A program made the position numbers and the translations under genes. From Streptomyces inusitatus (GTDB lineage: Bacteria; Actinomycetota; Actinomycetes; Streptomycetales; Streptomycetaceae), in the NCBI RefSeq assembly GCF_014651115.1, contig NZ_BMWG01000001.1, positions 124,001 to 188,000 of the forward strand: a stretch of 64,000 bases of DNA, given 5' to 3'. Under the pieces are notes generated by a model. That model had not been told where the DNA came from. It saw only the letters and a list, made by a program, of their open reading frames with translations, and did no database searches. Positions 7,552-16,186 of the stretch are shown here, one piece after another (the stretch's first letter is position 1; every line of letters starts with the position of its first letter).

Positions 7552-9315
7552 ATGGAGTCCGACGAGCGCATTCTCGTCCCCGTAGGACCTGATGCCGCGC
7601 GCTGGCGGACCTTCGGCAGCGTACGCACGCTGGTGGTCGCCGCGCGGACGATGACGTCGCTGGTGCGCGTACTGGACGTGGTCCCGGAGATCGTGCCCGA
7701 CGACCCGCGGATCGCCGTGGTGTTCGCGTACGACCCGACATCCGCTTTCAACGACGGTGTGCTCGATCTGCTCCGGTCGCTGGGCTGCCGTACGCTGCCG
7801 TGGTCGCAGCTCGCGGACATCTCGCCCGACCTGCTGATCTCCGCCTCCGAGAACATCTCGGTGCCGCCCGGCGACTATCCGGTGGTGGTGCTGCCGCACG
7901 GGATCGGGTTCCAGAAGCAGGTCCCGGATTCCGCCGGGCGGGGAACCCGCCTGTCCGGGCTCGTCCAGGACGATCTGCTGGCGGCCGGCCGGGCCTGGCT
8001 CGCCGTCTCCCATCCCGACCAGGAGGCCCAGCTCGCGGCCGCCCACCCCGGCACGGTCGGGAGGACGGTGCTCGTGGGCGACCCCTGCTTCGACCGGCTC
8101 CGGGCGAGTGTCCGATGGCGGGAGCGCTACCGGGCGGCCCTTGGCGTGCTTCCGGGGCGTCGACTGGTGGTGGTCAGCTCGACCTGGGGCGAGGAATCGC
8201 TGGTCGGGTCCCGGCCGGGACTTCCGGCGGACCTGCTGTCGCAGCTCCCTTCCGACGAGTTCCGCGTGGCGCTGATCCTGCACCCGAACGTCTGGTCCGG
8301 TCACGGCGCCTGGCAGGTCCGGGTCATGCAGCAGCGCGCCGCGGAAGCCGGTCTGATCGCCGTGGACCCCGCGGACGGCTGGCAGCAGACCCTGGTGGCC
8401 TCGGACGTGATCATCGGCGATCACGGGTCGGTGACGCTCTACGGGGCGGCCCTCGGACGCCCCGTGGTGCTCGGCGCGTTCGGTTCGGAAGCCGTTCCCC
8501 GGACCGCCGGTCACGCGCTCCGCTCGGCCGCGAGCCGGCTGGAAACAGACAGGCCGCTGCGGGAGCAGCTGGAGACGGCCATGGCCGTACACCGGGCGGA
8601 CCGCTTCACGGCGGTCGCCGACAGCGCCTTCGCGGAGCCGGGGGAAGCCCTGCCCCGGCTGCGGAAGCTGGTCTACGGCCTCCTCGGCCTCCCCCGGCCC
8701 GAACATCCCGCTCGCGGGCCGCGCGCCTTCCCGCTCCCGGCGCCGGACACCGCACGGGCCCGGTCCCTGATGGTGCGCACCTCCGTCGTACCCGGGGCCG
8801 AAGGCGAACTCTGGGCGGAGGTAAGCCGCTTCCCCGCCGCGCTCACCGGGGAGAGCGCCGAGAGCGAAGCGTCGTTCTGGCACTTGGCATGCGATGTCGA
8901 CGAGCCGGACACGCGTCTCGTCGACAGTGCCACCGTCGTGTGCTCGGCCTCGGAGATCCTCGCTCCCGGGACCGGGCGGCAGCGCGTGGCGGCTCTCCTG
9001 GCCGACTTCCCCGGGGCCCGGATCGCCGCGCTGACCGGGGACGCCGGGGAGGCCGGCTGCGTCGTCGGACTGCGCGACGGACGGCTGGTGCGCGTTCGCG
9101 CCGCCGACGGTACGGTGCCGGACCCGGGCACCGCCGCGACGGCGGTCTATGTGTGCCTGCGCCTCGGCTCACCGCTGGACGGCGCGGTGGTGGTCCTGCT
9201 CCACGGCGCGCGGCGGCAGAGGCTGCTGCTCGGCCCCGCCCGGCCGGCCGCGGATCAGCCCTCGGTGAGCCTGGCCAGGACCTCGGCCGCCCGGGGACTG
9301 CCGCCCTCCTCATAG
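7552..9315 (+). CDS. GT-B-fold transferase-like protein (CDP-glycerol glycerophosphotransferase-like), paralogue 1
   Basis: 587 residues from ATG 7552, which has GGAGG six bases upstream. An in-frame GTG at 7411 with a strong AAGGAGAG site would give a 634-residue form reading through the heptamer array. Two Rossmann-like halves are visible: VRTLVVAARTMTSLVRVLDVVP near residues 24-45, VVVLPHGIGFQKQVPD (112-125), VLVGDPCFDRL (173-183), LVVVSSTWGEESL (205-217), LILHPNVW (241-248) and VIIGDHGSVTLYGAALGRPV (286-305). LPHG, HPN and D-H-G-S resemble the nucleotide and phosphate sites of CDP-glycerol glycerophosphotransferases (TagB/TagF). Residues 340-587 form a separate, unrecognised domain. No G1 GTPase motif is present, so an 'initiation factor 2' label would be wrong. 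It is convergent with, and overlaps by 61 bases, the STAND-TPR gene. No signal peptide or TM helix. The fold call is inference. Confidence 0.6.
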   Translation: MESDERILVPVGPDAARWRTFGSVRTLVVAARTMTSLVRVLDVVPEIVPDDPRIAVVFAYDPTSAFNDGVLDLLRSLGCRTLPWSQLADISPDLLISASENISVPPGDYPVVVLPHGIGFQKQVPDSAGRGTRLSGLVQDDLLAAGRAWLAVSHPDQEAQLAAAHPGTVGRTVLVGDPCFDRLRASVRWRERYRAALGVLPGRRLVVVSSTWGEESLVGSRPGLPADLLSQLPSDEFRVALILHPNVWSGHGAWQVRVMQQRAAEAGLIAVDPADGWQQTLVASDVIIGDHGSVTLYGAALGRPVVLGAFGSEAVPRTAGHALRSAASRLETDRPLREQLETAMAVHRADRFTAVADSAFAEPGEALPRLRKLVYGLLGLPRPEHPARGPRAFPLPAPDTARARSLMVRTSVVPGAEGELWAEVSRFPAALTGESAESEASFWHLACDVDEPDTRLVDSATVVCSASEILAPGTGRQRVAALLADFPGARIAALTGDAGEAGCVVGLRDGRLVRVRAADGTVPDPGTAATAVYVCLRLGSPLDGAVVVLLHGARRQRLLLGPARPAADQPSVSLARTSAARGLPPSS

Positions 9316-11435
9316 ACCGTGAGGGCACGGCGGAGACAGTCCCGGATCTCCACCGGGTCGTCCAGCAGGTCCGCGAGGTCTTCCAGGGCCCCGGCCTCAT
9401 AGTGCGAGGCCCCGACGCGGTGCAGATCGTCGGCGGCCCGGGACAGGGCGGCGGCCGCCTCGGCGAGGTCACCGCTCCGGGCCAGGGTCCGGCCGGTGTC
9501 GGCCAGCGACCGCGCCGCCATCCGCTCGTCGCCCAGCGCGAGGAACGTCTCCCGCGCCCGGCCGAGGGCGGTCAGCGCCGTGGCGTGGTCACCGGCCGCG
9601 CTCTGCGCACAGCCCAGGAAGTAGCGGGCCAGCGCCTCGCCCCTCGGCTCCTCCGCCTCGATGTTGAGAGCGAGCGAGGCGCGGTACGCGTCCACCGCAC
9701 GGGCCGGATCGTGCCGGTCCCAGTAACGGCCCAGGAACTCCTGCACCGACGCTTGGAGGACGGTGTGCCCCGACTCCACCGCGAGCTGCTCGGCCCTGTC
9801 GAGTTCCGCCTTCGCCCGCACATCCTGCCGCAGGTCGAGGAGCGGCCGGGACAGCAGACTCCGCAGGCGCGCCTCGGCCGCCGCGGCGCCGTCGAGCCGC
9901 GCGGCTTCGGCGCCCAGTTCGAGCGACTCACGCCAGTCCGCGAGGTGTCGATGGTGGAGGAAGAGGACGGTGAACCCCTCGGCGAGCTGCCACACCGGAC
10001 GGTGGAGGCCGAATCCGGACGCGGCCCTGAGCACGGCGAGGATGTTGGCCCGCTCGGCCTCCAGCCAGCTGATCGCGTCACTCCCGGGATCGCTCGCACC
10101 GGCGAACGGCCCCGGGGCGGCGGGACCGGAGACCTCACCGGAACCGGAGAGAAGGGGCGGCTCGGCGATCCGAAGCCGGTCGGCCCGGACCGCGCGGTCC
10201 GCCGAACCGGTCAGCGCGAGATAGTGGCCCGTGACCGCGCGTACCGTCTCCCGTTCCGCTCCGGGCGGGTCGTCGAGGGCGCGGGCGGTGTCCCGGGCGT
10301 GCAGCCGGACCAGGCCGTGCAGCACATACCTCCGGTCGTCGGCGACGGACAGCAGACTGGCGGCTTCCAGCACATCCAGCGCTTCCTGAGCCTCGGCCGC
10401 CGAGCGCAGCCCGGCCGCCACCGCGGCGACGGCGGTGTCGAAGCTGAGGCCGGGCAGCCGGCCGAGGACCCGGTACATGCGGGCGGCGGCGTCAGGGAGG
10501 TCCCGGTAGGCGAGTTCAAGGGCTGCGGACACGGTGCGCTCCTCGTGGGCTGAGGACACGGCGAGACGGCTCAGACGGCTCTGTTCGTCGGAGAGTTCGG
10601 CGGCCAGCGAGCCGATCGTCAGACGGCGGTGGATCAGCAGCCGCGCGCCGCAGATGCGCAGGGCGACCGGAAGGCCGCCGCAGAGTTCCACCAGCCGTGC
10701 CGCCGCCTCCGGTTCGTCCATGACGCGCTGCCGGCCGCAGAGGGCCGACAGCAGCTCCAGAGCGCTGTCCGCGTCCAGGACGTCGAGCTGGAGGAGGGCC
10801 GCCCCGTCGAGGACGAGTTCGCCCAGCCGCCATGTGCTGGTCGCCAGTACGGCGCTGCCCACCCCCTGGGGCAGCAGAGTGGTGACCTGAGCCGGGCGCG
10901 TCACATCGTCCAGCACCACCAGCATCCGCTGCCCGGCCGACAGATCGCGGTAGAGGGCCGCACGGTCGGCGAGGCTCGCGGGAAGGTACTGGTCCCGCAC
11001 TCCCAGGGCGCGCAGACAGACGGCGAGTGCCTCCGAGACGTCCCCTCCGGCGCCCGAACGCAGCCCGGCGAAGTCGATGAAGATCTGACCGCCGGGAAAT
11101 CGCCGCTGGTTGTTGTGGGCCCATTGGCAGGCGGCGGCCGTCTTGCCGATTCCGGGGAGCCCGCTGAAGACGCCGATCCGGCAGCCGTCGGCGTCGCCGT
11201 ACCCGAGTAAGCCGTCCAGCTCGGCCAGCACCCGGTGGCGGTTCACAAACCCGCGTGGCGGTCTCGGCACCTGGTCGGGACGGCGGCCGAGGTGCGGTTC
11301 CCGTACCTCGTGGTAGTTGAAGGTGATACCGCCGTGGACGACGCCCGCTTGTACGAGCTGCCCTTCGACATGACCCGGGATGCTGTTCGTGATCCCCGGC
11401 GCCGCCGGGCGATCCGGCTCGCCTCGCGTGCTCAT
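9255..11435 (-). CDS. STAND (NB-ARC) NTPase with TPR repeats, paralogue 1
   Basis: 726 residues from ATG 11435; the longer frame reads through the divergent promoter region. A short N-terminal segment with QLVQAGVVHGGITFNYH (27-42) precedes a RGFVNRHRVLAELDGLL linker. Then come Walker A GLPGIGKTA (92-100), Walker B RMLVVLDDV (170-178), a sensor-like GSAVLATSTWRL, CGGLPVALRICGARL and the winged-helix HGLVRLHARD. From about residue 430 the protein is all-helical, with several degenerate 34-residue TPR-like units. This is the AfsR/APAF-type switch layout without the N-terminal DNA-binding domain. It would act as an ATP-driven sensor whose TPRs detect a trigger and whose N-terminus recruits a partner. 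It forms a convergent pair with the GT-B-like gene at 7552 and is divergent from its paralogue at 11588. Confidence 0.8.
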   Translation of the reverse strand: MSTRGEPDRPAAPGITNSIPGHVEGQLVQAGVVHGGITFNYHEVREPHLGRRPDQVPRPPRGFVNRHRVLAELDGLLGYGDADGCRIGVFSGLPGIGKTAAACQWAHNNQRRFPGGQIFIDFAGLRSGAGGDVSEALAVCLRALGVRDQYLPASLADRAALYRDLSAGQRMLVVLDDVTRPAQVTTLLPQGVGSAVLATSTWRLGELVLDGAALLQLDVLDADSALELLSALCGRQRVMDEPEAAARLVELCGGLPVALRICGARLLIHRRLTIGSLAAELSDEQSRLSRLAVSSAHEERTVSAALELAYRDLPDAAARMYRVLGRLPGLSFDTAVAAVAAGLRSAAEAQEALDVLEAASLLSVADDRRYVLHGLVRLHARDTARALDDPPGAERETVRAVTGHYLALTGSADRAVRADRLRIAEPPLLSGSGEVSGPAAPGPFAGASDPGSDAISWLEAERANILAVLRAASGFGLHRPVWQLAEGFTVLFLHHRHLADWRESLELGAEAARLDGAAAAEARLRSLLSRPLLDLRQDVRAKAELDRAEQLAVESGHTVLQASVQEFLGRYWDRHDPARAVDAYRASLALNIEAEEPRGEALARYFLGCAQSAAGDHATALTALGRARETFLALGDERMAARSLADTGRTLARSGDLAEAAAALSRAADDLHRVGASHYEAGALEDLADLLDDPVEIRDCLRRALTVYEEGGSPRAAEVLARLTEG

Positions 11436-11448
11436 GAACCACCGCCTT

Positions 11449-11458
11449 CGAGATCTCG
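11449..11458. promoter_or_regulatory. Palindrome CGAGATCTCG in the STAND/GT-B divergent promoter
   Basis: A perfect 10-bp palindrome 14 bases upstream of the minus-strand STAND NTPase start. It lies between this gene and the divergent GT-B-like paralogue, so one regulator could act on both. Short palindromes occur by chance, so the weight is low. Confidence 0.25.
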
Positions 11459-11587
11459 GACCACTCGTCACCGTACTGGACACCGGACGAGAAGGAATGC
11501 GTTTCCGCAGCCACTACGATCGGGCGCATGCCGCACCGGGCTCCAGACAACCCCTCCGAATCACCTGTTCCGCCCGCACCTCGCCAT

Positions 11588-13270
11588 ATGGGTATAATTA
11601 ACACTTTTCGGACAGCGGACAGCGGACAGCGGACAGTGCTGGTCGCTGTGCGCTCCGCGGGAGCCCTGCACCGGCTTCTCGACGTACTGCCCGCCTTCGA
11701 CGGCGACAGCCGCGTCGTCACGCGGTTCACGCTGGTGCCGGGCTCGCGCTTCGACGTCGACGCGCTCTCGGCCCTGGACCGCGCAGGCGCCCGCACCCTG
11801 CCCTGGGAAGAGGCGCTTCGTGGCGCGCACGATCTGATCCTGGCGGCGAGCCCGAAGGGAGAACTCCGACGGCTGTCGGGCCCCCGGGCGCTGCTGCCGC
11901 ACGGAGCCGGGTTCAACAAGACGATCACCGACGACGGATCGGCCGGGGTCCCCTCGGGCCTCGATCCCCACTATCTCCTCGCCGACGGCGGGCCATGGGC
12001 CGGGCTGCACGCCCTGGCGCACGAGGAGCAGGTGTCCCGTCTGGAGCGTACGAGCCCCGTCGCCGCGCGGCACGCCGCGGTGGTCGGCGATCCCACCCTG
12101 GACCGCCTCCTCGCGTCCGCCCCCCGTCGTGAGGACTTCCGCGACGCCTTGGAGACCGGGCCCCGCAGACTCATCGTCCTGACCTCCACCTGGGGACCGG
12201 AATCGCTGGTGTCCCGCCGCCCCGGGCTGGCGGCCGACCTCAGTGGGCTCCTGCCGTACGACTCCTTCCAGCTCGCCCTCGTCCTGCACCCCAACGAGCA
12301 CAGCGACACGGGGCTGTTCGACCTGTCCCGGCGGCTCGCCCCGGCGCTCTCGGCGGGCCTCGTCCTCTCCCGCCCCCATGAGGAGTGGGCCGCGCTGCTG
12401 ATCGCCGCCGACGCCGTGATCACCGACCACGGCTCCACCGCTCTGTACGCCGCGGCTCTCGGCCGCCCGGTCATCGACGCCTACGACGGCGGCCACGAAC
12501 TGATACCGGACAGTCCGATGGCACGGCTGCTGGCCGCCTCGCCCGGGCTCCCGGCCGCCCCGGAACTCCCGGACGCCCTCCGGGCCGCCCTGGCGGTGGA
12601 CACCCGTACTCTCGCCGCCGGCGCGTTCTCCCGACAGGGCCAGGCCCTGACCCGGCTGAGGCACCACCTCTACCGGCTCCTCGGGCTCACCCCTCCGCCC
12701 GGGCCGGTCAGGACGCGGGCGTTCCCCCGCCCTTCGACGGCACCCCGCAGGCCGTCGGCCTTCGCGGTACGGACAGAGGTGTCGGGTGAGCGGATCACCG
12801 TCCAGCGCTTCCCCGCGCACACGCGCGAGCACGTCCACCACCTGGCGGCCGAGCATCCCACCGCCGGACAGCGCGAGGCGCAGAGCGCCTCCGTACTGTG
12901 GCGACGCGCCCAAGACACCGCCGCGCACCCGCACTCGACCGCGTGGACGGTGTGGACGGCGGGCGGCTGGACCGCGCACGCCCTGGCGGAGTCACCGGCC
13001 TGCCGCACCGCGGTCGCGGTCCTGACGCCCCGGCGATGTCTGCTGAGGCACCGCGCAGCCGGACTGTTCAGCCTCCGGCTGGAGCCCCATCGCGACGCGG
13101 GCCGCGTCTCCTACGCCGATCCGGCGGCCGTGGCCTCCGCGGTCCACGCGTGGCTGGGCACCGGCGCGTCCCACGCTCCACCCGTGTCGCTGCTGTGCGA
13201 CACGGGCGCGATCACCGTACGCGTGCACCTGGAAACCGCGGTGGCGGACGACCTCGACTACGAGCTCTGA
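11588..13270 (+). CDS. GT-B-fold transferase-like protein (CDP-glycerol glycerophosphotransferase-like), paralogue 2
   Basis: 560 residues from ATG 11588. It aligns along its length with the protein at 7552: [21 protein letters not shown] (15-35), [22 protein letters not shown] (101-116), [41 protein letters not shown] (231-240) and [21 protein letters not shown] (276-296). LPHG, HPN and DHGS are kept, so both paralogues look active. The C-terminal 190 residues are diverged. Start choice is unsure: ATG 11528 is also in frame, but neither ATG has a ribosome site. Codons such as ATA and ATT just after 11588 are atypical here and overlap a TATAAT, so GTG 11636 right after the heptamer array may be the true start. 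Its 3' end overlaps the convergent second STAND-TPR gene by 13 bases. Confidence 0.6.
   Translation: MGIINTFRTADSGQRTVLVAVRSAGALHRLLDVLPAFDGDSRVVTRFTLVPGSRFDVDALSALDRAGARTLPWEEALRGAHDLILAASPKGELRRLSGPRALLPHGAGFNKTITDDGSAGVPSGLDPHYLLADGGPWAGLHALAHEEQVSRLERTSPVAARHAAVVGDPTLDRLLASAPRREDFRDALETGPRRLIVLTSTWGPESLVSRRPGLAADLSGLLPYDSFQLALVLHPNEHSDTGLFDLSRRLAPALSAGLVLSRPHEEWAALLIAADAVITDHGSTALYAAALGRPVIDAYDGGHELIPDSPMARLLAASPGLPAAPELPDALRAALAVDTRTLAAGAFSRQGQALTRLRHHLYRLLGLTPPPGPVRTRAFPRPSTAPRRPSAFAVRTEVSGERITVQRFPAHTREHVHHLAAEHPTAGQREAQSASVLWRRAQDTAAHPHSTAWTVWTAGGWTAHALAESPACRTAVAVLTPRRCLLRHRAAGLFSLRLEPHRDAGRVSYADPAAVASAVHAWLGTGASHAPPVSLLCDTGAITVRVHLETAVADDLDYEL
11593..11598 (+). promoter_or_regulatory. 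TATAAT -10 box before GT-B-like paralogue 2
   Basis: A perfect TATAAT lies in an unusually AT-rich patch (11586-11608) and directly precedes the heptamer array. No good -35 hexamer is seen 16-19 bases upstream. If it is a real promoter, the transcript would begin near 11605, the array would form the leader, and GTG 11636 would be the start codon. Confidence 0.4.
11609..11636 (+). repeat. Heptanucleotide tandem repeat, CGGACAG x 4
   Basis: Four perfect copies of a 7-base unit (28 bp) at the 5' end of GT-B-like paralogue 2. The unit differs from that of paralogue 1 but the length and place are the same. With start ATG 11588 the array is coding and unit change would shift the frame. With start GTG 11636 it forms the untranslated leader and would alter the spacing between promoter and start. 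Confidence 0.9.
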
Positions 13271-15351
13271 TCTCCGGGGGAGGCTCCCCCGTACTGAACC
13301 GCGATACGGTTCGCGGCCGTACGGTGCTCCCGCGCGACACGTGTATCGCCGCGGTCGTCCGCCAGGCTCGCCAGCTCCTCCAGGACACGGACCTCGTCCG
13401 TACGGGAACCACGCGCCCGGGCGCCGTCCAGAGCGGCGCTGACCAGAGGGTGAGCTTCTTCCGGGCGCCCCGCCAACCGCAGCGCGCGGCCCAGCTCGAA
13501 CCCCGCCCGCGCCGTCATCCGCTCCCGTTCCTGAAGCCCGGCCATCCGATGTGCCTCGCCGAGGAGGGCGACGGCCTCCTGATGCCGCCCGCTCCGCAGA
13601 GCGGTCCGTCCCAGCAGATAGGTCTGAAGCAGCACCCCGTACACATTGCCGATCTCCGCATGGGCCGCTTTCGCCGCCTCGAAGTCGGCGGCGGCCCCGG
13701 CCCAGTCCCCCGTCTCGGCCTTGAACAGGCCCTGGAACTCCACCGTCGACGCCCGCAGCTTGAGCTCCCCGGGCGACTCCCCAAGAGCCGCCGCGGCGGC
13801 GAGAGCATGTCGAAGCTGCTCGGCCGCCTCGTCGTACAACCGCTGCTCCCACAGCGGGCGGGCCAGCTGGCACCTCATGCGCACCATCGCCGGCAGGTGC
13901 TCCATACGGTCGGCCGCGGCCACCCCCGTACGGAAGGCGTCCGTGATGTCCGCGTAGTGCGGATGGTCGAGGAAGTGCGTCCACAACGGCTCGCACAGCG
14001 CCCACGCGTCCTCGTACAGACCGTCCTCGAAAGCCAGGCGGACACACCCGTACAGAGCCGACCGGTGGGACTCCAGCCACCGGAGCGCTTCCGGTTTGCC
14101 CGGCAGGCCGACATCGGGCACGGAGGCCGCGACGGGCTCCGGCGTCGTCGCGAAGGTCATCCGCTCCCCGGCGGCGAGCAGGTCCGCGCGGGCGGCCTGG
14201 CGCCGGTACCACGCGATCAGCGAGCGCCGCGCCCCCGCTCGCTCCGTCCCGTCCCGGTCCTCCTGCCGCGCGCGGCGCTCGGCGTGCCCCCGCAAGAGGC
14301 TGTGCATGCGCCAGCCCTCGGCCGAACCCTCCAGCAGCCCGGCGGACTCCAGTTCCTCCAAGGCATCGCCCGCGGCGGCGGGATCGCGGCCGAGCAGAGC
14401 GGCGGCGGTCAGCTCCTGGATCCGCTGGCCCGGAAGCTGGGGCAGCACACGGTACAACCGCGCCGAATCCGGTGCCAGACTCGCGTACGCCGCGTCCCAC
14501 ACCGCTTCGACCATGGGAATCCCCTTGCCGCGCAGCTCCGCCGCGAGCTCCTCGACGAGCCGGGACAAGCTGCGCCTGCGGTACTTGCGGACCCACTGCC
14601 CGGCCACCTGGAGCGCGGCCGGCAGTCCGCCGCAGCCCCGCGCCAGATCGACCGCCGCGTCGGGCTCCTCCGTCAGCCGTGGGTCGGCCACCAAGCGCCC
14701 CAGCAGCCGTACCGCGTCATCCACCGCCAGCGGCCCCACCGGCACCTCGACCGCGGCGGTGCCGTCGAGGTCGTACAGCGCGCCCTGACTGGTGACGATC
14801 ACCAGCCCCCGGTCCGACGCCGGGAGGAGCGGGACGACCTCGGCCCCGTAGCGGGCGTTGTCGACGACCACGACGATCCGCTTGTCCCGGGTCCGGCTCC
14901 ACAGCTGCTTCGTACGGCCGCCGAGCGATCTCTCCCACCACTCCGGCGACACTCCCAGACCGCTCAGGAGTTCCCCGACCGCGTCGGACACCTCGACGAC
15001 ACCGTCCCGGCGCAGATCGTCCAGATCGACATAGAGCACCCCGTCGGGATACCGGTCCACGAGCCCCCTGGCCACATGAAACCCCAGAGCCGTCTTGCCG
15101 ATGCCGCCGATACCGGTCAACGCGACGACCAGAGGCCCCTGTTGAGCGGGGTGATCCCGGACCGCACGGGCGATGCGCTCCTGCTCGTCGCGCCTGTTCT
15201 CGAACCATGCCGGCGCTGGCGGAAGTTGGAAGGGGACGGGCTGAGCAGGCGCTTCCCCGGCATACAGATGCTGGTGCAGCTCGCCGATGCGCCCCGCTTG
15301 GACAACCGCGTCCGCACGACCGTCCAGACTGTTCCACGTCTCCTCAGCCAT
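13258..15351 (-). CDS. STAND (NB-ARC) NTPase with TPR repeats, paralogue 2
   Basis: 697 residues from ATG 15351; in-frame upstream ATG and GTG codons exist but lack ribosome sites. N-terminal [18 protein letters not shown] (13-30) is followed by [18 protein letters not shown], Walker [12 protein letters not shown] (79-89), and Walker B RIVVVVDN (158-165, with Asn in place of the second acidic residue). Then come [27 protein letters not shown] and a winged helix with [13 protein letters not shown]. The C-terminal 300 residues carry helical TPR-like units (for example the [20 protein letters not shown] unit). Domain order equals paralogue 1, but the sequences are well diverged. It is convergent with GT-B-like paralogue 2 and divergent from the small protein at 15483. 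Likely an ATP-dependent sensor/switch. Confidence 0.8.
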   Translation of the reverse strand: MAEETWNSLDGRADAVVQAGRIGELHQHLYAGEAPAQPVPFQLPPAPAWFENRRDEQERIARAVRDHPAQQGPLVVALTGIGGIGKTALGFHVARGLVDRYPDGVLYVDLDDLRRDGVVEVSDAVGELLSGLGVSPEWWERSLGGRTKQLWSRTRDKRIVVVVDNARYGAEVVPLLPASDRGLVIVTSQGALYDLDGTAAVEVPVGPLAVDDAVRLLGRLVADPRLTEEPDAAVDLARGCGGLPAALQVAGQWVRKYRRRSLSRLVEELAAELRGKGIPMVEAVWDAAYASLAPDSARLYRVLPQLPGQRIQELTAAALLGRDPAAAGDALEELESAGLLEGSAEGWRMHSLLRGHAERRARQEDRDGTERAGARRSLIAWYRRQAARADLLAAGERMTFATTPEPVAASVPDVGLPGKPEALRWLESHRSALYGCVRLAFEDGLYEDAWALCEPLWTHFLDHPHYADITDAFRTGVAAADRMEHLPAMVRMRCQLARPLWEQRLYDEAAEQLRHALAAAAALGESPGELKLRASTVEFQGLFKAETGDWAGAAADFEAAKAAHAEIGNVYGVLLQTYLLGRTALRSGRHQEAVALLGEAHRMAGLQERERMTARAGFELGRALRLAGRPEEAHPLVSAALDGARARGSRTDEVRVLEELASLADDRGDTRVAREHRTAANRIAVQYGGASPGDQSS

Positions 15352-15482
15352 GCGCCAACAGTAGGGGCTCACCGGCTCCATGACGACGACGCGCGAGTTT
15401 TCCGGATGCGCCGGAGCATCCCCGTCCCCCCATGCGGCAGACCTAAGGTAGAACAATCCGACGTCGACCCAGGGAGACCAGC

Positions 15483-15920
15483 ATGGACCCGATCACCGCA
15501 GCGACCCTCGCCGCACTGGCCGGCGGCATCGGAAGCGAGGCCGGACGCCACGCATGGCAAGGACTCACCGCACTGGTACGACGCCCGTTCCAGCGGGGAT
15601 CCGCACAGGGGACGGAAGAAGACGGACCGTCCCAGATCAGCTCCGGCGAACTCGAAGCCGCCGCCCTGCAGAACGACCCCACCGACCCACTGCGCGCCCA
15701 GGCCCTCGCCACGGCCCTCGGGGTACGGGCCGCCCTGGACGGGGAGTTCCGCGCACTGCTGGAAGAGTGGCAGCGGCAGTCCGAGCCCAAGCCCTCGGGC
15801 GGTGTGGCCCACAACAGCGTCGGCAACGCCCACGACAGCACGGTCGTCCAGGGCCAGTCCTTCTCCGGCCCCTTCACCATGCACATGACGCGCAACTCCG
15901 CCGCTTCCGGCCGGGAGTAG
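15483..15920 (+). CDS. Small conserved-type protein associated with STAND NTPase (unknown function)
   Basis: 145 residues; GGGAGA lies just upstream of ATG 15483. The first 40 residues ([20 protein letters not shown] and a following basic amphipathic helix) are Ala/Gly-rich and weakly hydrophobic. The middle is helical and acidic. The C-terminus carries [20 protein letters not shown] followed by PFTMHM, a short beta-like motif also seen near the N-termini of both STAND NTPases. No enzyme motif. It is divergent from STAND-TPR paralogue 2 across a 131-base gap and may be its partner or adaptor. Function not recognised. Confidence 0.65.
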   Translation: MDPITAATLAALAGGIGSEAGRHAWQGLTALVRRPFQRGSAQGTEEDGPSQISSGELEAAALQNDPTDPLRAQALATALGVRAALDGEFRALLEEWQRQSEPKPSGGVAHNSVGNAHDSTVVQGQSFSGPFTMHMTRNSAASGRE

Positions 15921-16186
15921 CCGGCCTCGCCCGATCGGGGTGCCGTGTGGGGCTAGCGGATCGAACCGGCCACGGCCCGGACCACCGAGATCGCATCAGC
16001 ACATCGCCGACCCACTCGGCCGATCACGAATAGCGGACGAGGGCGGACTCAAAGGTCCGCCCCGCTCCGCCCGTAACCCCTCGCCGCACGGACCCACGCT
16101 CCGGCCGCCCGTTTCGATGCGATCGGCCATCGCGCCCCCCATTCGGCGACCTCGCCGAGCGCCCCGATCGGGATCACGGTGCACTC

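Noticed and set aside
12898..15888. Long plus-strand open frame of 996 codons antisense to STAND paralogue 2
   Set aside because: Arg/Pro/Gln-rich translation without domains, no ribosome site. It mirrors the real minus-strand gene and is an artefact of high GC.
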